A DNA stretch of 64,000 bases, taken from contig NZ_JAUSVF010000001.1 in the NCBI RefSeq assembly GCF_030814475.1, forward strand, positions 4,125,001 to 4,189,000, given 5' to 3'. The notes under the pieces were generated by a model. It did not search any database and was not told where the DNA came from. It worked only from the letters and a program-made list of their open reading frames with translations. Both the position numbers and the translations under genes were made by a program. Of this stretch, positions 21,980 through 30,029 are shown piece after piece. The DNA comes from Pararhizobium capsulatum DSM 1112 (lineage in GTDB: Bacteria; Pseudomonadota; Alphaproteobacteria; Rhizobiales; Rhizobiaceae). Within the stretch, counting starts at the first letter, position 1. Each line of letters begins with the position of its first letter.

Positions 21980-23215
21980 CTAGAGAATGAAGTCTGCCTT
22001 CTTCAAGGCGATTGCATCGTCAAAATGAATGGCGAAATCGGCAACCGTGTCGCCGTTCGTATCGCCATAGACATAGGTATCGGAACTGCCCTTCGTATAC
22101 CGCAATTCCCCGGCCTTGCCGGAGAAGGCGTCGGTACCGATAAAGGAAAATCCCTGATTGCCCGACACGGTGCTTTTGGCGTCGATCGCACCAAGATCGA
22201 CGCGGTCTCCGGAGGATTGCGAAAAATCAAAAATCGTATCGCGGCCGCTGGCGGCAATCTTTGAATCCGCTGCACTGGTAAATCGGAACGCATCCTTCCC
22301 TGAACCCCCGTAAAGATCGTCGGCGCCAGCGCCGCCAAACAGCCGATCGCTGCCTGCTCCACCCTTCAAGATGTCGTTGCCACTATCGCCCTGAAGAAAA
22401 TCGTCCCCGTTGCCGCCCGAGATATAGTCATTGCCCGTGCCGCCATAACCGCGGTCGCTGCCGCCGCCGAGGATGAGCGTGTCGTTCCCGCCCTCCCCAT
22501 AGAACCGATTGTCATTATAGCCAAAGGCGATGGTATCGGAGACGGTATCACTGATATGATCGCCAAAAGCGGAGCCAGATACATCGCTGAACCCGGTGAT
22601 TTTATCACCCTGGGCATGTCCACCGGATCCGGTGGTGGCCTGGCCATAAGTCAGCTTTACATTCACGCCAGCATTGGAACTTGTGTAAGAGAGCTTGTCG
22701 CGAGCATCGCCGCCGCCGGAAAGCGTATCCGCCCCGCTGCCACCTTCGATGACATCGACACCGGCCCCGCCGGAAATATTGTCGGCATCGGCACCGCCAT
22801 AGACCTTATCGTTGCCGTTGCCGCCCTTCAGCTCATCCTTTCCGGCTCCGCCGTAGATGGTGTCATGACCATCGCCACCCCAGATGACATCGGCACCGCC
22901 CGCACCGTCGGCAACTTTATCGCCGTAGAGGATATTGTTGCGTTCATTCCCCTGGATGAAATCCGACCCGTCGCTGCCGCGCACGTTTTCGATCTGGCCC
23001 TTGATGATCAGACGCGACGCGACATTGCCGCTGCTGAAATACATCCCCGATGCGGAGGTTGCCACGCCTGCATCTGTCTCCCAGGCAAGGCGAATATCTG
23101 TCTGCTTGGAATAGACGCCATTGAAGACGAGCCAATCGGTGCCGGACGTATCGGTCAGCGTCACTGTCTTGGTGTTCCTGGCTAGCGTATCGATGGTATA
23201 GATGTTGTTTGCCAT
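21980..23215 (-). CDS. RTX calcium-binding protein, likely type I secreted
   Basis: 411-aa acidic protein. Residues 1-80 have no recognisable motif. From about 85 on, nonapeptide repeats GGxGxDxΦx (GGDGHDTIYGGAGKDEL, GGAGADDLYGGSGKDAF and others) form calcium-binding beta-rolls in two blocks. The end resembles serralysin C-terminal domains: GDTVADFAIHFDDAIAL and terminal DFIL, the usual type I secretion signal. There is no N-terminal signal peptide. No ABC/HlyD/TolC exporter is adjacent, so export would rely on a distant system. ATG 23215 is chosen, with GGAG upstream. Confidence 0.86.
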   Translation of the reverse strand: MANNIYTIDTLARNTKTVTLTDTSGTDWLVFNGVYSKQTDIRLAWETDAGVATSASGMYFSSGNVASRLIIKGQIENVRGSDGSDFIQGNERNNILYGDKVADGAGGADVIWGGDGHDTIYGGAGKDELKGGNGNDKVYGGADADNISGGAGVDVIEGGSGADTLSGGGDARDKLSYTSSNAGVNVKLTYGQATTGSGGHAQGDKITGFSDVSGSAFGDHISDTVSDTIAFGYNDNRFYGEGGNDTLILGGGSDRGYGGTGNDYISGGNGDDFLQGDSGNDILKGGAGSDRLFGGAGADDLYGGSGKDAFRFTSAADSKIAASGRDTIFDFSQSSGDRVDLGAIDAKSTVSGNQGFSFIGTDAFSGKAGELRYTKGSSDTYVYGDTNGDTVADFAIHFDDAIALKKADFIL

Positions 23216-23465
23216 TGCCGCATTCTCCGTGTTGAACGATCGGTGCTGCATTCCGTTTTCGCCGGGCCGCTGCTAACAGGGCGTTTCCCGAACGATCTCA
23301 TCCTCGACCTTTGTGGTCACCGGCTCTGTTCCCGCGGAAACCGGCTTTCCGCACCTGCAATGACCCCGCGACTTTTCTCATCCGGCATTTGCGCTTGCCG
23401 CTTTCCTCTCCTATATCAACAGCAACCGTGCCAGCAGGCACAAGCGAATTTCCCTTGAGGTTCCC

Positions 23466-24596
23466 ATGACCGAAGCTTCCGCAAACAAGCCCATCCCCGT
23501 CACCGTTCTGACAGGCTATCTCGGTGCCGGAAAGACGACGCTTCTCAACCGCATCCTCTCCGAAAACCATGGTCGGAAATATGCTGTTATCGTCAATGAG
23601 TTCGGCGAGATCGGTATCGACAACGACCTCATCGTCGAGTCCGACGAAGAAATTTATGAAATGAACAACGGTTGCGTCTGCTGCACCGTGCGCGGCGACC
23701 TGATCCGGGTCGTAGAAGGCCTTATGCGCCGTCCCGGCCGCTTCGATGCCATCATCGTCGAGACCACCGGCCTTGCCGATCCGGTTCCGGTCGCCCAGAC
23801 TTTCTTCATGGATGACGACGTCCGCGCCAAGACCGAACTCGACGCTGTTGTCGCGCTGGTCGATGCCAAGCACCTGCCGCTGCGCCTCAAGGACAGCCGC
23901 GAGGCCGAAGACCAGATCGCCTTTGCCGACGTCGTGCTTCTCAACAAGACCGATCTCGTTACGCCGGAAGAACTGGCAAAGATCGAGGCAACCGTGCGCG
24001 TCATCAATCCGTCTGCCCGCATCTATCGTACCCAACGTTCTGAAATCGACCTGACGAAGGTTCTCAATCAGGGTGCCTTCAATCTCGAGCGCGCGCTGGA
24101 GAACGACCCGCACTTCCTCGATCACGATCATCACGATCATGCGTGCGGCCCGGATTGCGACCACGACCATCATCATGATCACGATCACGATCACGATCAC
24201 GATCACGATCACGATCATCACCACCATGATCACGACCACGGCCACCATCATGATGCGCCCTCGGCGATCCATGACGTGACGGTGCAGTCTGTCTCATTGC
24301 GCGGTGGTGAGATGAATCCCGACCGCTTCTTCCCCTGGATCCAGAAGATCACCCAGACGGAAGGCCCGAACATCCTGCGCCTCAAGGGCATTATTGCGTT
24401 TCAGGGCGACGAGGAGCGCTACGTCGTGCAGGGCGTGCACATGATCATCGAAGGCGACCACCAGCGTCCGTGGAAGGACGGCGAGAAGCGTGAAAGCCGC
24501 CTCGTCTTCATCGGCCGCGATCTGGATCGTGAAAAGCTGGAACGCACGTTCAAGGCCTGCGAGGCCACCGTTGCCCGCGAGGCGCAGCCGAACTGA
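23466..24596 (+). CDS. CobW/COG0523 GTPase, metallochaperone with His-rich loop
   Basis: 376-aa G3E GTPase. Walker A GYLGAGKTT lies at 17-25, the metal-binding CxCC motif at C70-C72-C73 (NGCVCCTVR), and guanine-specificity NKTD near 160. A loop at about 220-265 is almost wholly His/Asp and should bind Zn, Ni or Co. The C-terminal CobW_C domain (PFFPW-like DRFFPWIQKI, then GVHMIIEGD) is intact. The family delivers metal, usually Zn, to client enzymes (family knowledge); the client is unknown. The stop overlaps the next start (TGATG). Confidence 0.93.
   Translation: MTEASANKPIPVTVLTGYLGAGKTTLLNRILSENHGRKYAVIVNEFGEIGIDNDLIVESDEEIYEMNNGCVCCTVRGDLIRVVEGLMRRPGRFDAIIVETTGLADPVPVAQTFFMDDDVRAKTELDAVVALVDAKHLPLRLKDSREAEDQIAFADVVLLNKTDLVTPEELAKIEATVRVINPSARIYRTQRSEIDLTKVLNQGAFNLERALENDPHFLDHDHHDHACGPDCDHDHHHDHDHDHDHDHDHDHHHHDHDHGHHHDAPSAIHDVTVQSVSLRGGEMNPDRFFPWIQKITQTEGPNILRLKGIIAFQGDEERYVVQGVHMIIEGDHQRPWKDGEKRESRLVFIGRDLDREKLERTFKACEATVAREAQPN
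24177..24218. repeat. GATCAC hexanucleotide tandem repeat inside cobW-like gene
   Basis: Six perfect copies of GATCAC (24177-24212) plus one GATCAT, encoding alternating Asp-His. The repeat unit keeps the frame, so slippage would change only the number of His-Asp pairs. Confidence 0.9.
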
Positions 24597-25585
24597 TGCC
24601 AACTGTCGCCCCTCTCGATCTCGAAGGTCACGTCGTCGGCGTGACCTATCTCAACAATATCCCGTTCTTTGCGGAAGCTTCCGGCCTCATCCATCGGCTT
24701 GATCACGGACACAAGACATCGCAAGCCCATGAGGGCCTGCTGTGCGCGGTCCATGATGCCGCCAGCGATACGCTCCTGACCGGCGGCGAGGACGGACGGG
24801 TCGTGCGCTCCGCCGCTGATGGTACGCTCACAGAGATTGCCAGCGTCCCTCGCAAATGGATCGCGCAGGTCGCCGCCGGCCCTCAAGGCTCGGTCGGCTA
24901 TGCCTATGGCAAGACCGCGCATGTGCGGCTGGCTGACGGCACGACCAAGGATTTCACCGAGGAACGCACGGTCGAGGGCATTGCCTTTGCACCCAAGGGC
25001 ATGCGCGTCGCGCTGGCCCGGTACAACGGGGTGACGCTCCATTGGGTGGCAACGGCAGGCAAGCCCGTAGATCTCGAATGGAAAGGCGCCCATACGGGCG
25101 TGACCTTCTCGCCCGATGGCCGTTTTCTCGTGACCACCATGCAGGAAAACGCCCTTCATGGTTGGAAGCTCGACACAAAACCGGGTGCCGAAACCCGGCA
25201 TATGCGCATGACCGGCTATCCTGCCAAGGTAAAGTCCATTTCCTGGTCCGCCAAGGGCAAATGGCTCGCCTCTTCCGGCGCACCCGCCGCCATCATCTGG
25301 CCCTTCCAGGCGAAGGAAGGCCCGATGGGCAAGGCACCGCTGGAGCTTGGCACGCGCGCCAACATCATGGTCACACAGGTGTGCTGCCATCCGGTGGAAG
25401 AGATTGCCGCAATCGGCTTTGCCGACGGCATGATCCTCGTCGTCCGCTTTGCCGACAGCAAGGAAGTGCTGCTTCGCCGTCCCGGCAAGGGCGCAATATC
25501 ATCCATGGCTTGGAGCCGCGATGGTCGCCATCTTGCCTTCGGCAGCGAAGCCGGAGACTGCGGCGTCGTCGATATCGCCGGCTGA
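24596..25585 (+). CDS. WD40-repeat protein coupled to the CobW GTPase
   Basis: 329-aa beta-propeller protein with about seven degenerate WD40 blades (AVHDAASDTLLTGGEDGRVV, GVTFSPDGRFLVTTMQENAL, SISWSAKGKWLASSGAPAAII, SMAWSRDGRHLAFGSEAGDC). No signal peptide, so cytoplasmic. Its ATG overlaps the cobW-like stop by one base, which implies coupled synthesis. That suggests the propeller works with the GTPase, perhaps as a scaffold or client adaptor (inference). Confidence 0.88.
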   Translation: MPTVAPLDLEGHVVGVTYLNNIPFFAEASGLIHRLDHGHKTSQAHEGLLCAVHDAASDTLLTGGEDGRVVRSAADGTLTEIASVPRKWIAQVAAGPQGSVGYAYGKTAHVRLADGTTKDFTEERTVEGIAFAPKGMRVALARYNGVTLHWVATAGKPVDLEWKGAHTGVTFSPDGRFLVTTMQENALHGWKLDTKPGAETRHMRMTGYPAKVKSISWSAKGKWLASSGAPAAIIWPFQAKEGPMGKAPLELGTRANIMVTQVCCHPVEEIAAIGFADGMILVVRFADSKEVLLRRPGKGAISSMAWSRDGRHLAFGSEAGDCGVVDIAG

Positions 25586-25599
25586 CATCTCCACACGAT

Positions 25600-25632
25600 A
25601 AAAAGCTGGCCCGCGATGCAGCGGGCCGGCTT
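25600..25632 (-). terminator. Terminator between WD40 and glyoxalase-like genes
   Basis: AAGCTGGCCCGC / GCGGGCCGGCTT stem with one wobble pair and a 6-nt loop. On the minus strand five T follow, so it best serves the minus gene but can also end the WD40 transcript. Confidence 0.75.
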
Positions 25633-25634
25633 GC

Positions 25635-26084
25635 TCACCAGAAAAGCTCTACCTGCGGCCGGCCGTTCGAGGTCTTTTCGACCGTCCTGCCCGTCTCGTC
25701 GATCGTACAATTTACGCGCTGTCGAAACGCCGAAAAACTCTCGAAGGTGACGACATCGACAGGCTCGGCGAAATGCAGGGTCAAACGATAGCGAGCCGGT
25801 TGCGAACCCATGGCCTGAACGCCCAGGATTTCCGCCTCGAACGGTTGTCCGAGATAAAGCCCCTTCACTTTCGAACCGAGCATCCAGGGATTGAGCGGCG
25901 GTCGGTTGCCAGCGGCGGCATGCAGCGTATTCCAGTCGCGAAAACCATATTGGCTGGCAATCAGCTCTAGCGCCTTGGCGTGATTGATCTCTTGCCCCTG
26001 GCTCGTGAGCGCGGCGCGCAGGCGTTTGGCTTGCTCTTTCAAGCCCTCAAGGGAAGGTAGCGGTACGCTTGATGCAGTACCCAT
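25635..26084 (-). CDS. Glyoxalase-superfamily-like protein of unknown role
   Basis: 149-aa protein. The N-terminal half carries LKEQAKRLRAALTSQGQEI and AKALELIASQYGFRDWNTLHA, a segment repeatedly found in small alphaproteobacterial proteins filed as glyoxalase superfamily. The C-terminal half (GLYLGQPFEAEILGV, YRLTLHFAEPVDVVTFE) has alternating hydrophobic beta character. No catalytic residues can be assigned. ATG 26084 is chosen because GAGGAG precedes it; three upstream in-frame ATG lack ribosome sites. Confidence 0.65.
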   Translation of the reverse strand: MGTASSVPLPSLEGLKEQAKRLRAALTSQGQEINHAKALELIASQYGFRDWNTLHAAAGNRPPLNPWMLGSKVKGLYLGQPFEAEILGVQAMGSQPARYRLTLHFAEPVDVVTFESFSAFRQRVNCTIDETGRTVEKTSNGRPQVELFW

Positions 26085-26473
26085 GACAGGTCTCCTCATC
26101 GACATGCTCTCATATGGAGGGGTCCGCATTGCCACCGGGTCGCACGCCATGAAAATGGATGACCGCGTCGAAATCTGAGAGCTTCACCTTGGCTTTCGCC
26201 AGCGGACGGCCGGGGCTCCTACCCGTTGGCCTTGCCTCTATGGCAATCCAAGCCGCCTGTCAATTCGGCGTCGTCAGCAGGGTTGAACACCAAAAAAGAC
26301 GGCGCCTGGAAATTCCGACACCGCCCCGACGAATACCGCAGGGAGCAGACGACGCCTCTTGCCGCTCTCACCACCGGACAGGATGTTGTGACAACGCCGA
26401 CATCACCCGAACATCAATGGATGTTCGGGTGATGTAAAAGACCGCTGATATTCAGGGGTGAAAGGTAGCGAAA
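26085..26473. other. Gene-poor spacer with strong hairpin
   Basis: 389 nt between two minus-strand genes. Short frames exist on the plus strand (for example from TTG 26283, about 49 codons) but none has a good ribosome site or a recognisable product. The notable structure is the hairpin at 26400-26435. Confidence 0.45.
26400..26435. repeat. Perfect 16-bp inverted repeat, 4-nt loop
   Basis: Arms ACATCACCCGAACATC and exact complement around AATG. It lies 38 nt beyond the acetyltransferase stop (minus strand). No T-run follows on either strand. It could be a factor-independent RNA 3' end, an mRNA-stabilising element or a protein site. Confidence 0.75.
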
Positions 26474-27064
26474 TCACGCAGCCTTGCGCAGCGACGGGCG
26501 GGCAAGTTTTCGGCCGCTCGGGGTCAGTAGACCAACCGCTCCATCGAGCCAGCCCGCCTTCAGGTCGAGACCGAGAAACCGGGTGCGCTCGAACGGGCCA
26601 GGCATGACAAGGTGCTTTGTCTTTTCGGCAAAGAAGCCGAAGCGCTCATAATAGGGCGCATCGCCGACGAGCAGGATGGCGCCATGGCCGCGCCTCTTGG
26701 CTTCCGCGATCGCCGCACGCATGAGCGCGCCACCAATGCCCTGGCCTTCATGCGCGCCATTAACGGCGAGCGGGCCGAGCAAAAGCGCCGGCACGGAGCT
26801 ACCGTCGCGATCGACGCCGGCTTCAACACTCCAAAGCCGAACGGTACCGATGACATGGCCATCGGCATCGCGAGCAACCAGTGCCAGGCCTTCTGCTGGA
26901 ACACGACCGCGACGCAGCGCTTCCGACGACTTGCGACGGCGGTTCGGACCCATGGCGCGGTCCAGCAGGTTTTCACGCGCGACGACGTCGCCCGGGTTTT
27001 CCTGGTCGATGGTGAAGGTATTCTGCGCAAAGAAGGCGCGGACAGAATCAAGAACAGCGGCCAT
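26474..27064 (-). CDS. GNAT-family N-acetyltransferase
   Basis: 196-aa GNAT protein, similar to YhbS-type predicted acetyltransferases. Acetyl-CoA loop: LGPLAVNGAHEGQGIGGALMRAAIAEAKRRGH (Q/R-x-x-G-x-G/A signature is EGQGIG). It is followed by ILLVGDAPYYERFGF, the conserved Tyr-containing motif B. The substrate is unknown. It is downstream of odc in the same direction with a hairpin between, so probably a separate unit. Confidence 0.88.
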   Translation of the reverse strand: MAAVLDSVRAFFAQNTFTIDQENPGDVVARENLLDRAMGPNRRRKSSEALRRGRVPAEGLALVARDADGHVIGTVRLWSVEAGVDRDGSSVPALLLGPLAVNGAHEGQGIGGALMRAAIAEAKRRGHGAILLVGDAPYYERFGFFAEKTKHLVMPGPFERTRFLGLDLKAGWLDGAVGLLTPSGRKLARPSLRKAA

Positions 27065-27123
27065 CTTGGCCTCCGAAACTCAAAACCGTTTCAGACGGTA
27101 TCGAATGGGAATTGTGAAGGTGC

Positions 27124-27148
27124 GGCTCCCGCCTGTAGCACGGGAGCC
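27124..27148 (-). terminator. Hairpin after ornithine decarboxylase
   Basis: GGCTCCCG / CGGGAGCC with a 9-nt loop, 9 nt after the odc stop on the minus strand. No strong T-run. Confidence 0.5.
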
Positions 27149-27156
27149 ACGAAAGA

Positions 27157-28290
27157 TCAGATCACGTAAGACCTCAGGGGCTCAAAGCCGTTAAAGGCGA
27201 CGGCCGAGTAGGTGGTCGTGTAGGCACCTGTGCCCTCGATCAGAACTTCGTCGCCGATCGAAAGCGAGAGCGGCAGCGGATACATGTTCTTTTCGTACAT
27301 GACATCGGCCGAATCGCAGGTCGGGCCGGCGAGCACGCAAGGCTCCATTTCGCCACCGTCATGGGCGGTGCGGATCGGGTAGCGGATCGCTTCGTCCATG
27401 GTCTCGGCGAGACCGCCGAACTTGCCGATGTCGAGGAACACCCAGCGATGCGCGTCATTGTCCGACTTGCGCGAGATCAGCACGACTTCCGTCTTGATCA
27501 CGCCGGCATTGCCGACCATGCCGCGACCCGGCTCGATGATGGTTTCCGGCAGGTTGTTGCCGAAGTGCTTGCGCAGCGACCCGTAGATCGCCTGTCCATA
27601 GGCTTCGGCAGACGGAACGTCACGCAGGTACTTGGTCGGAAAACCACCGCCCATGTTGACCATCTTGAGCTCGATGCCCTGCTTGGCAAGCGAGACGAAG
27701 ACGCGCTTTGCATCAGCAAGGGCAGCATCCCAGGCATCGACCTTGGTCATCTGCGAGCCGACATGGAACGAGACGCCATAGGAAACGAGACCAAGCTGAT
27801 GGGCGTAGACGAGAACGTCGACGGCCATCTGCGGAACGCAGCCGAACTTGCGCGACAGCGGCCATTCGGCACCTTCGCCATCGGTCAGGACGCGGCAGAA
27901 CACGCGAGCACCGGGCGCCGCGCGGGAGATCTTTTCGACTTCCTCGTGGCTATCAACCGCGAAAAGCGACACGCCCAGCGCATGAGCACGGGCAATATCG
28001 CGTTCCTTCTTGATGGTGTTACCAAAAGAGATGCGGCGGGCGGTCGCGCCGGCATCGAGCGCCATTTCGATTTCAGCGACGGACGCGCAATCGAAGTTGG
28101 AACCCATGCTGGCGAGAAGGCGCAGGATATCCGGCGCCGGGTTTGCCTTGACGGCATAATAGATCGCGCTGTCCGGCATCGCATGACGGAACGCCTTGAA
28201 ATTATCGCTGACGACATCAAGGTCGACCACGAGGCACGGGCCTTCGGGACGTCGGGTGTTCAGGAAGTCGGAGATGCGTGCAGTCATCAT
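27157..28290 (-). CDS. Ornithine/lysine decarboxylase (type III PLP fold)
   Basis: 377-aa PLP enzyme of the eukaryote-like ODC family, making putrescine from ornithine; rhizobial members often also take lysine. The PLP lysine K48 is in YYAVKANP, the glycine-rich phosphate loop near GGGFPTKY and GRGMVGNAG, and active-site C325 in GPTCDSAD, which completes the partner subunit's site in the dimer. I chose ATG 28290 (MMTARIS); this matches the family length. The frame stays open upstream but through the leader RNA. Preceded by a 417-nt leader like the speF element and divergent from LysR. Confidence 0.95.
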   Translation of the reverse strand: MMTARISDFLNTRRPEGPCLVVDLDVVSDNFKAFRHAMPDSAIYYAVKANPAPDILRLLASMGSNFDCASVAEIEMALDAGATARRISFGNTIKKERDIARAHALGVSLFAVDSHEEVEKISRAAPGARVFCRVLTDGEGAEWPLSRKFGCVPQMAVDVLVYAHQLGLVSYGVSFHVGSQMTKVDAWDAALADAKRVFVSLAKQGIELKMVNMGGGFPTKYLRDVPSAEAYGQAIYGSLRKHFGNNLPETIIEPGRGMVGNAGVIKTEVVLISRKSDNDAHRWVFLDIGKFGGLAETMDEAIRYPIRTAHDGGEMEPCVLAGPTCDSADVMYEKNMYPLPLSLSIGDEVLIEGTGAYTTTYSAVAFNGFEPLRSYVI

Positions 28291-28459
28291 AGTGGTATTC
28301 CCCATATTCCATAGGCTCCGGAAACCCGGAGGACAAAGGGCATACGAGTGCACGTACAGGTACCAGCCGGTGGAGACCCCGGAACCATGACATGCGCTCG
28401 TACAGCGCGGATAATGGACCAACGCTCTGCCAGGAGCTTTGATCCGCTTTGTCTGCCAT
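28217..28459 (-). CDS. Possible upstream ORF overlapping the odc start
   Basis: An 80-codon frame begins at ATG 28459 in the leader, passes the odc start codon in another frame and stops 74 nt inside odc. Its ribosome site is weak. It could be a regulatory leader ORF, as in the ornithine-sensing leader peptide of enterobacterial speF, or just chance in an open GC-rich sequence. The stretch RGLHRLVPVRAL is basic. No homologue is claimed. Confidence 0.25.
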   Translation of the reverse strand: MADKADQSSWQSVGPLSALYERMSWFRGLHRLVPVRALVCPLSSGFPEPMEYGEYHYDDCTHLRLPEHPTSRRPVPRGRP

Positions 28460-28707
28460 TGATTGGAAGGAGAACCCTACCGCACTTCCGGCAATGAAGG
28501 TGTGCCTCTAAGTAACCCCGGCTGATGGAAAGCCGGCAGAGAACAAAAAGGCCCGCACCGTCGTTGCTTCAAGATGTCCTCGCTCGTCCGGTTGGCCGGA
28601 GAAACGACTGGAGGGGTTAATTCCAGGTACCTTACCGATGATCTCACCTTAGGGAAATTTCCCAGTTCGAGGGTCGGCGGACACCCACAGGCACGTGCGA
28701 CTTTGGG
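28291..28707 (-). ncRNA. Long structured leader, speF-type cis-regulatory RNA
   Basis: The decarboxylase is preceded by about 417 nt without a conserved gene. Alphaproteobacterial odc genes are known to carry a roughly 400-nt conserved leader (Rfam speF), and position, length and downstream gene all fit. Visible structure: hairpin CCGGCT/AGCCGG (28518-28536), hairpin CTCCGG/CCGGAG (28316-28331) 25 nt before the start, a pairing of TACGAGCGCA with TGCACTCGTA (one mismatch), and palindrome GGGAAATTTCCC (28652-28663). Boundaries are estimated from the candidate promoter. Confidence 0.7.
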
Positions 28708-28714
28708 CAAAGGG

Positions 28715-28743
28715 GAAATAAGAAAAAAAAGTGTCGTAATCAA
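28715..28743 (-). promoter_or_regulatory. Candidate odc promoter
   Basis: On the minus strand TTGATT (28743-28738), a 17-nt spacer and TATTTC (28720-28715), in an AT-rich island. It predicts a start near 28707, which makes the leader about 417 nt. Confidence 0.45.
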
Positions 28744-29016
28744 GAGATTTTTGTAGGGGTAGTATATTTTTTCAGATGAAACGGGTCGCCGTCTTTCGTT
28801 CATTTTTACTGAACGATCGCCTTGACGACAGAGCCCCAACCAACCTACTGTTTTCTAATGCATTTCCTTGCGGGCACCTGGAGCCGGCCGGGACGCCTCA
28901 TCAATCACGGTGAGCCAGATTTTTTTATCGGCTTTTTGAAAAATTGCGCTTGAAACGGCCGGCAGTCGAACCAGATCGTGCCAATACGTCATGAGCACGG
29001 GAGACAGGAGAGCTGA

Positions 29017-29910
29017 ATGGATACCTTGACCCGAATTCGTGCCTTTATCGACGTCGTCGACGCCGAAGGTTTCTCCGCCGCCGCACGTAAGGTGGGACGC
29101 TCCAAGGCGCTTCTCTCCAAATATGTGCGAGAGTTGGAAGACGAGCTCGGCGCGCTGCTGCTCAACCGCACCACGAGGCAGTTTTCCCTTACGGAAGCCG
29201 GCCATACCTATTATCGCACGGCCTCGGAAATCCTGAAGGAGATCGACAATCTCGCCGATCTTGTCAGGGCCGGCAATTCCGACCTCAAGGGCAAGCTGAG
29301 GATTACCGCGCCTCGAACCTTCGTCGATGCCGAGATCGGCCAGTCGCTGATCGACTTCGGCAAGGCCCACCCTGAACTCTCGCTTGAAATCGTGTCGGAC
29401 GACCGCTTCGTCGATCTTGTCGAAGAGGGTTTCGACGTCGCCATCCGGATCACCAAGCTCGAGGACTCTGCCCTCATTGCCCGCAAACTCGCCGATTTCC
29501 ACCTGAAGATCTGCGCTTCGCCGCGCTTTCTCGCGATCACCGGACCGATCGTGCACCCGTCCGAACTGTCGAAAATCGCCTGCGTCATCGACACCAACGG
29601 CCGCTCCTACAGCAACTGGCGTTTCATCGACAAGGACGGCACGAGCTTCAGCGTGCCGGTCAGCGGACCGATCGAGGTCAACAGCCCGCTCGCAGCCGTT
29701 CGCGCCGCCGAATCCGGCATGGGCATCGCTTCCGTGCCGGAGTTCATCGCGCGACCAAAGATTGCCGCCGGCACTCTGGTGTCACTGTTCGAGGATTACC
29801 TGCCGACCGACCGCGGCATCTACGCGATCTATCCTCACCGCCGCTATCTGCCGACCAAGGTACGCACGCTTGTCGACTTCCTGACGGCGTGGTTCAAGAA
29901 GAACAGCTAG
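29017..29910 (+). CDS. LysR-family transcriptional regulator
   Basis: 297-aa LysR regulator. The HTH (TRIRAFIDVVDAEGFSAAARKVGRSKALLSKYVRELEDELG) lies at residues 5-60, then a linker helix and a two-lobed effector domain (GKLRITAPRTFVDAEIGQ to ISGMGIAS-like AAESGMGIASVPEFI). Similarity is to the LysR group that controls dehydrogenase or aromatic genes; the ligand cannot be called. Divergent from odc across 726 nt, so regulation of odc is possible but unproven. A GGAGAGCTGA site precedes the ATG. Confidence 0.93.
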   Translation: MDTLTRIRAFIDVVDAEGFSAAARKVGRSKALLSKYVRELEDELGALLLNRTTRQFSLTEAGHTYYRTASEILKEIDNLADLVRAGNSDLKGKLRITAPRTFVDAEIGQSLIDFGKAHPELSLEIVSDDRFVDLVEEGFDVAIRITKLEDSALIARKLADFHLKICASPRFLAITGPIVHPSELSKIACVIDTNGRSYSNWRFIDKDGTSFSVPVSGPIEVNSPLAAVRAAESGMGIASVPEFIARPKIAAGTLVSLFEDYLPTDRGIYAIYPHRRYLPTKVRTLVDFLTAWFKKNS

Positions 29911-30029
29911 CCTTATAAGGGCGTGACGAGGCGCCGCACCGCCCAGTCCCAATTCTGTCCCAATTGAAACGCATTGCAGCGAGAACGACATCCGTGTCGC
30001 CCTGCACCAGCCCAGGCAAGGGAAGCTTC

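Noticed and set aside
24121..24260. Tandem GATCAC block as a CRISPR or regulatory repeat
   Set aside because: It is an uninterrupted in-frame coding repeat without spacers, inside the CobW-like gene.
26283..26432. Small protein from TTG 26283 (about 49 codons)
   Set aside because: Poor ribosome-site spacing, no family resemblance, and its end is formed by the hairpin; noted only as a possible remnant.
28855..29556. 233-codon minus-strand frame
   Set aside because: Antisense to LysR, which has a clear HTH and effector domain.
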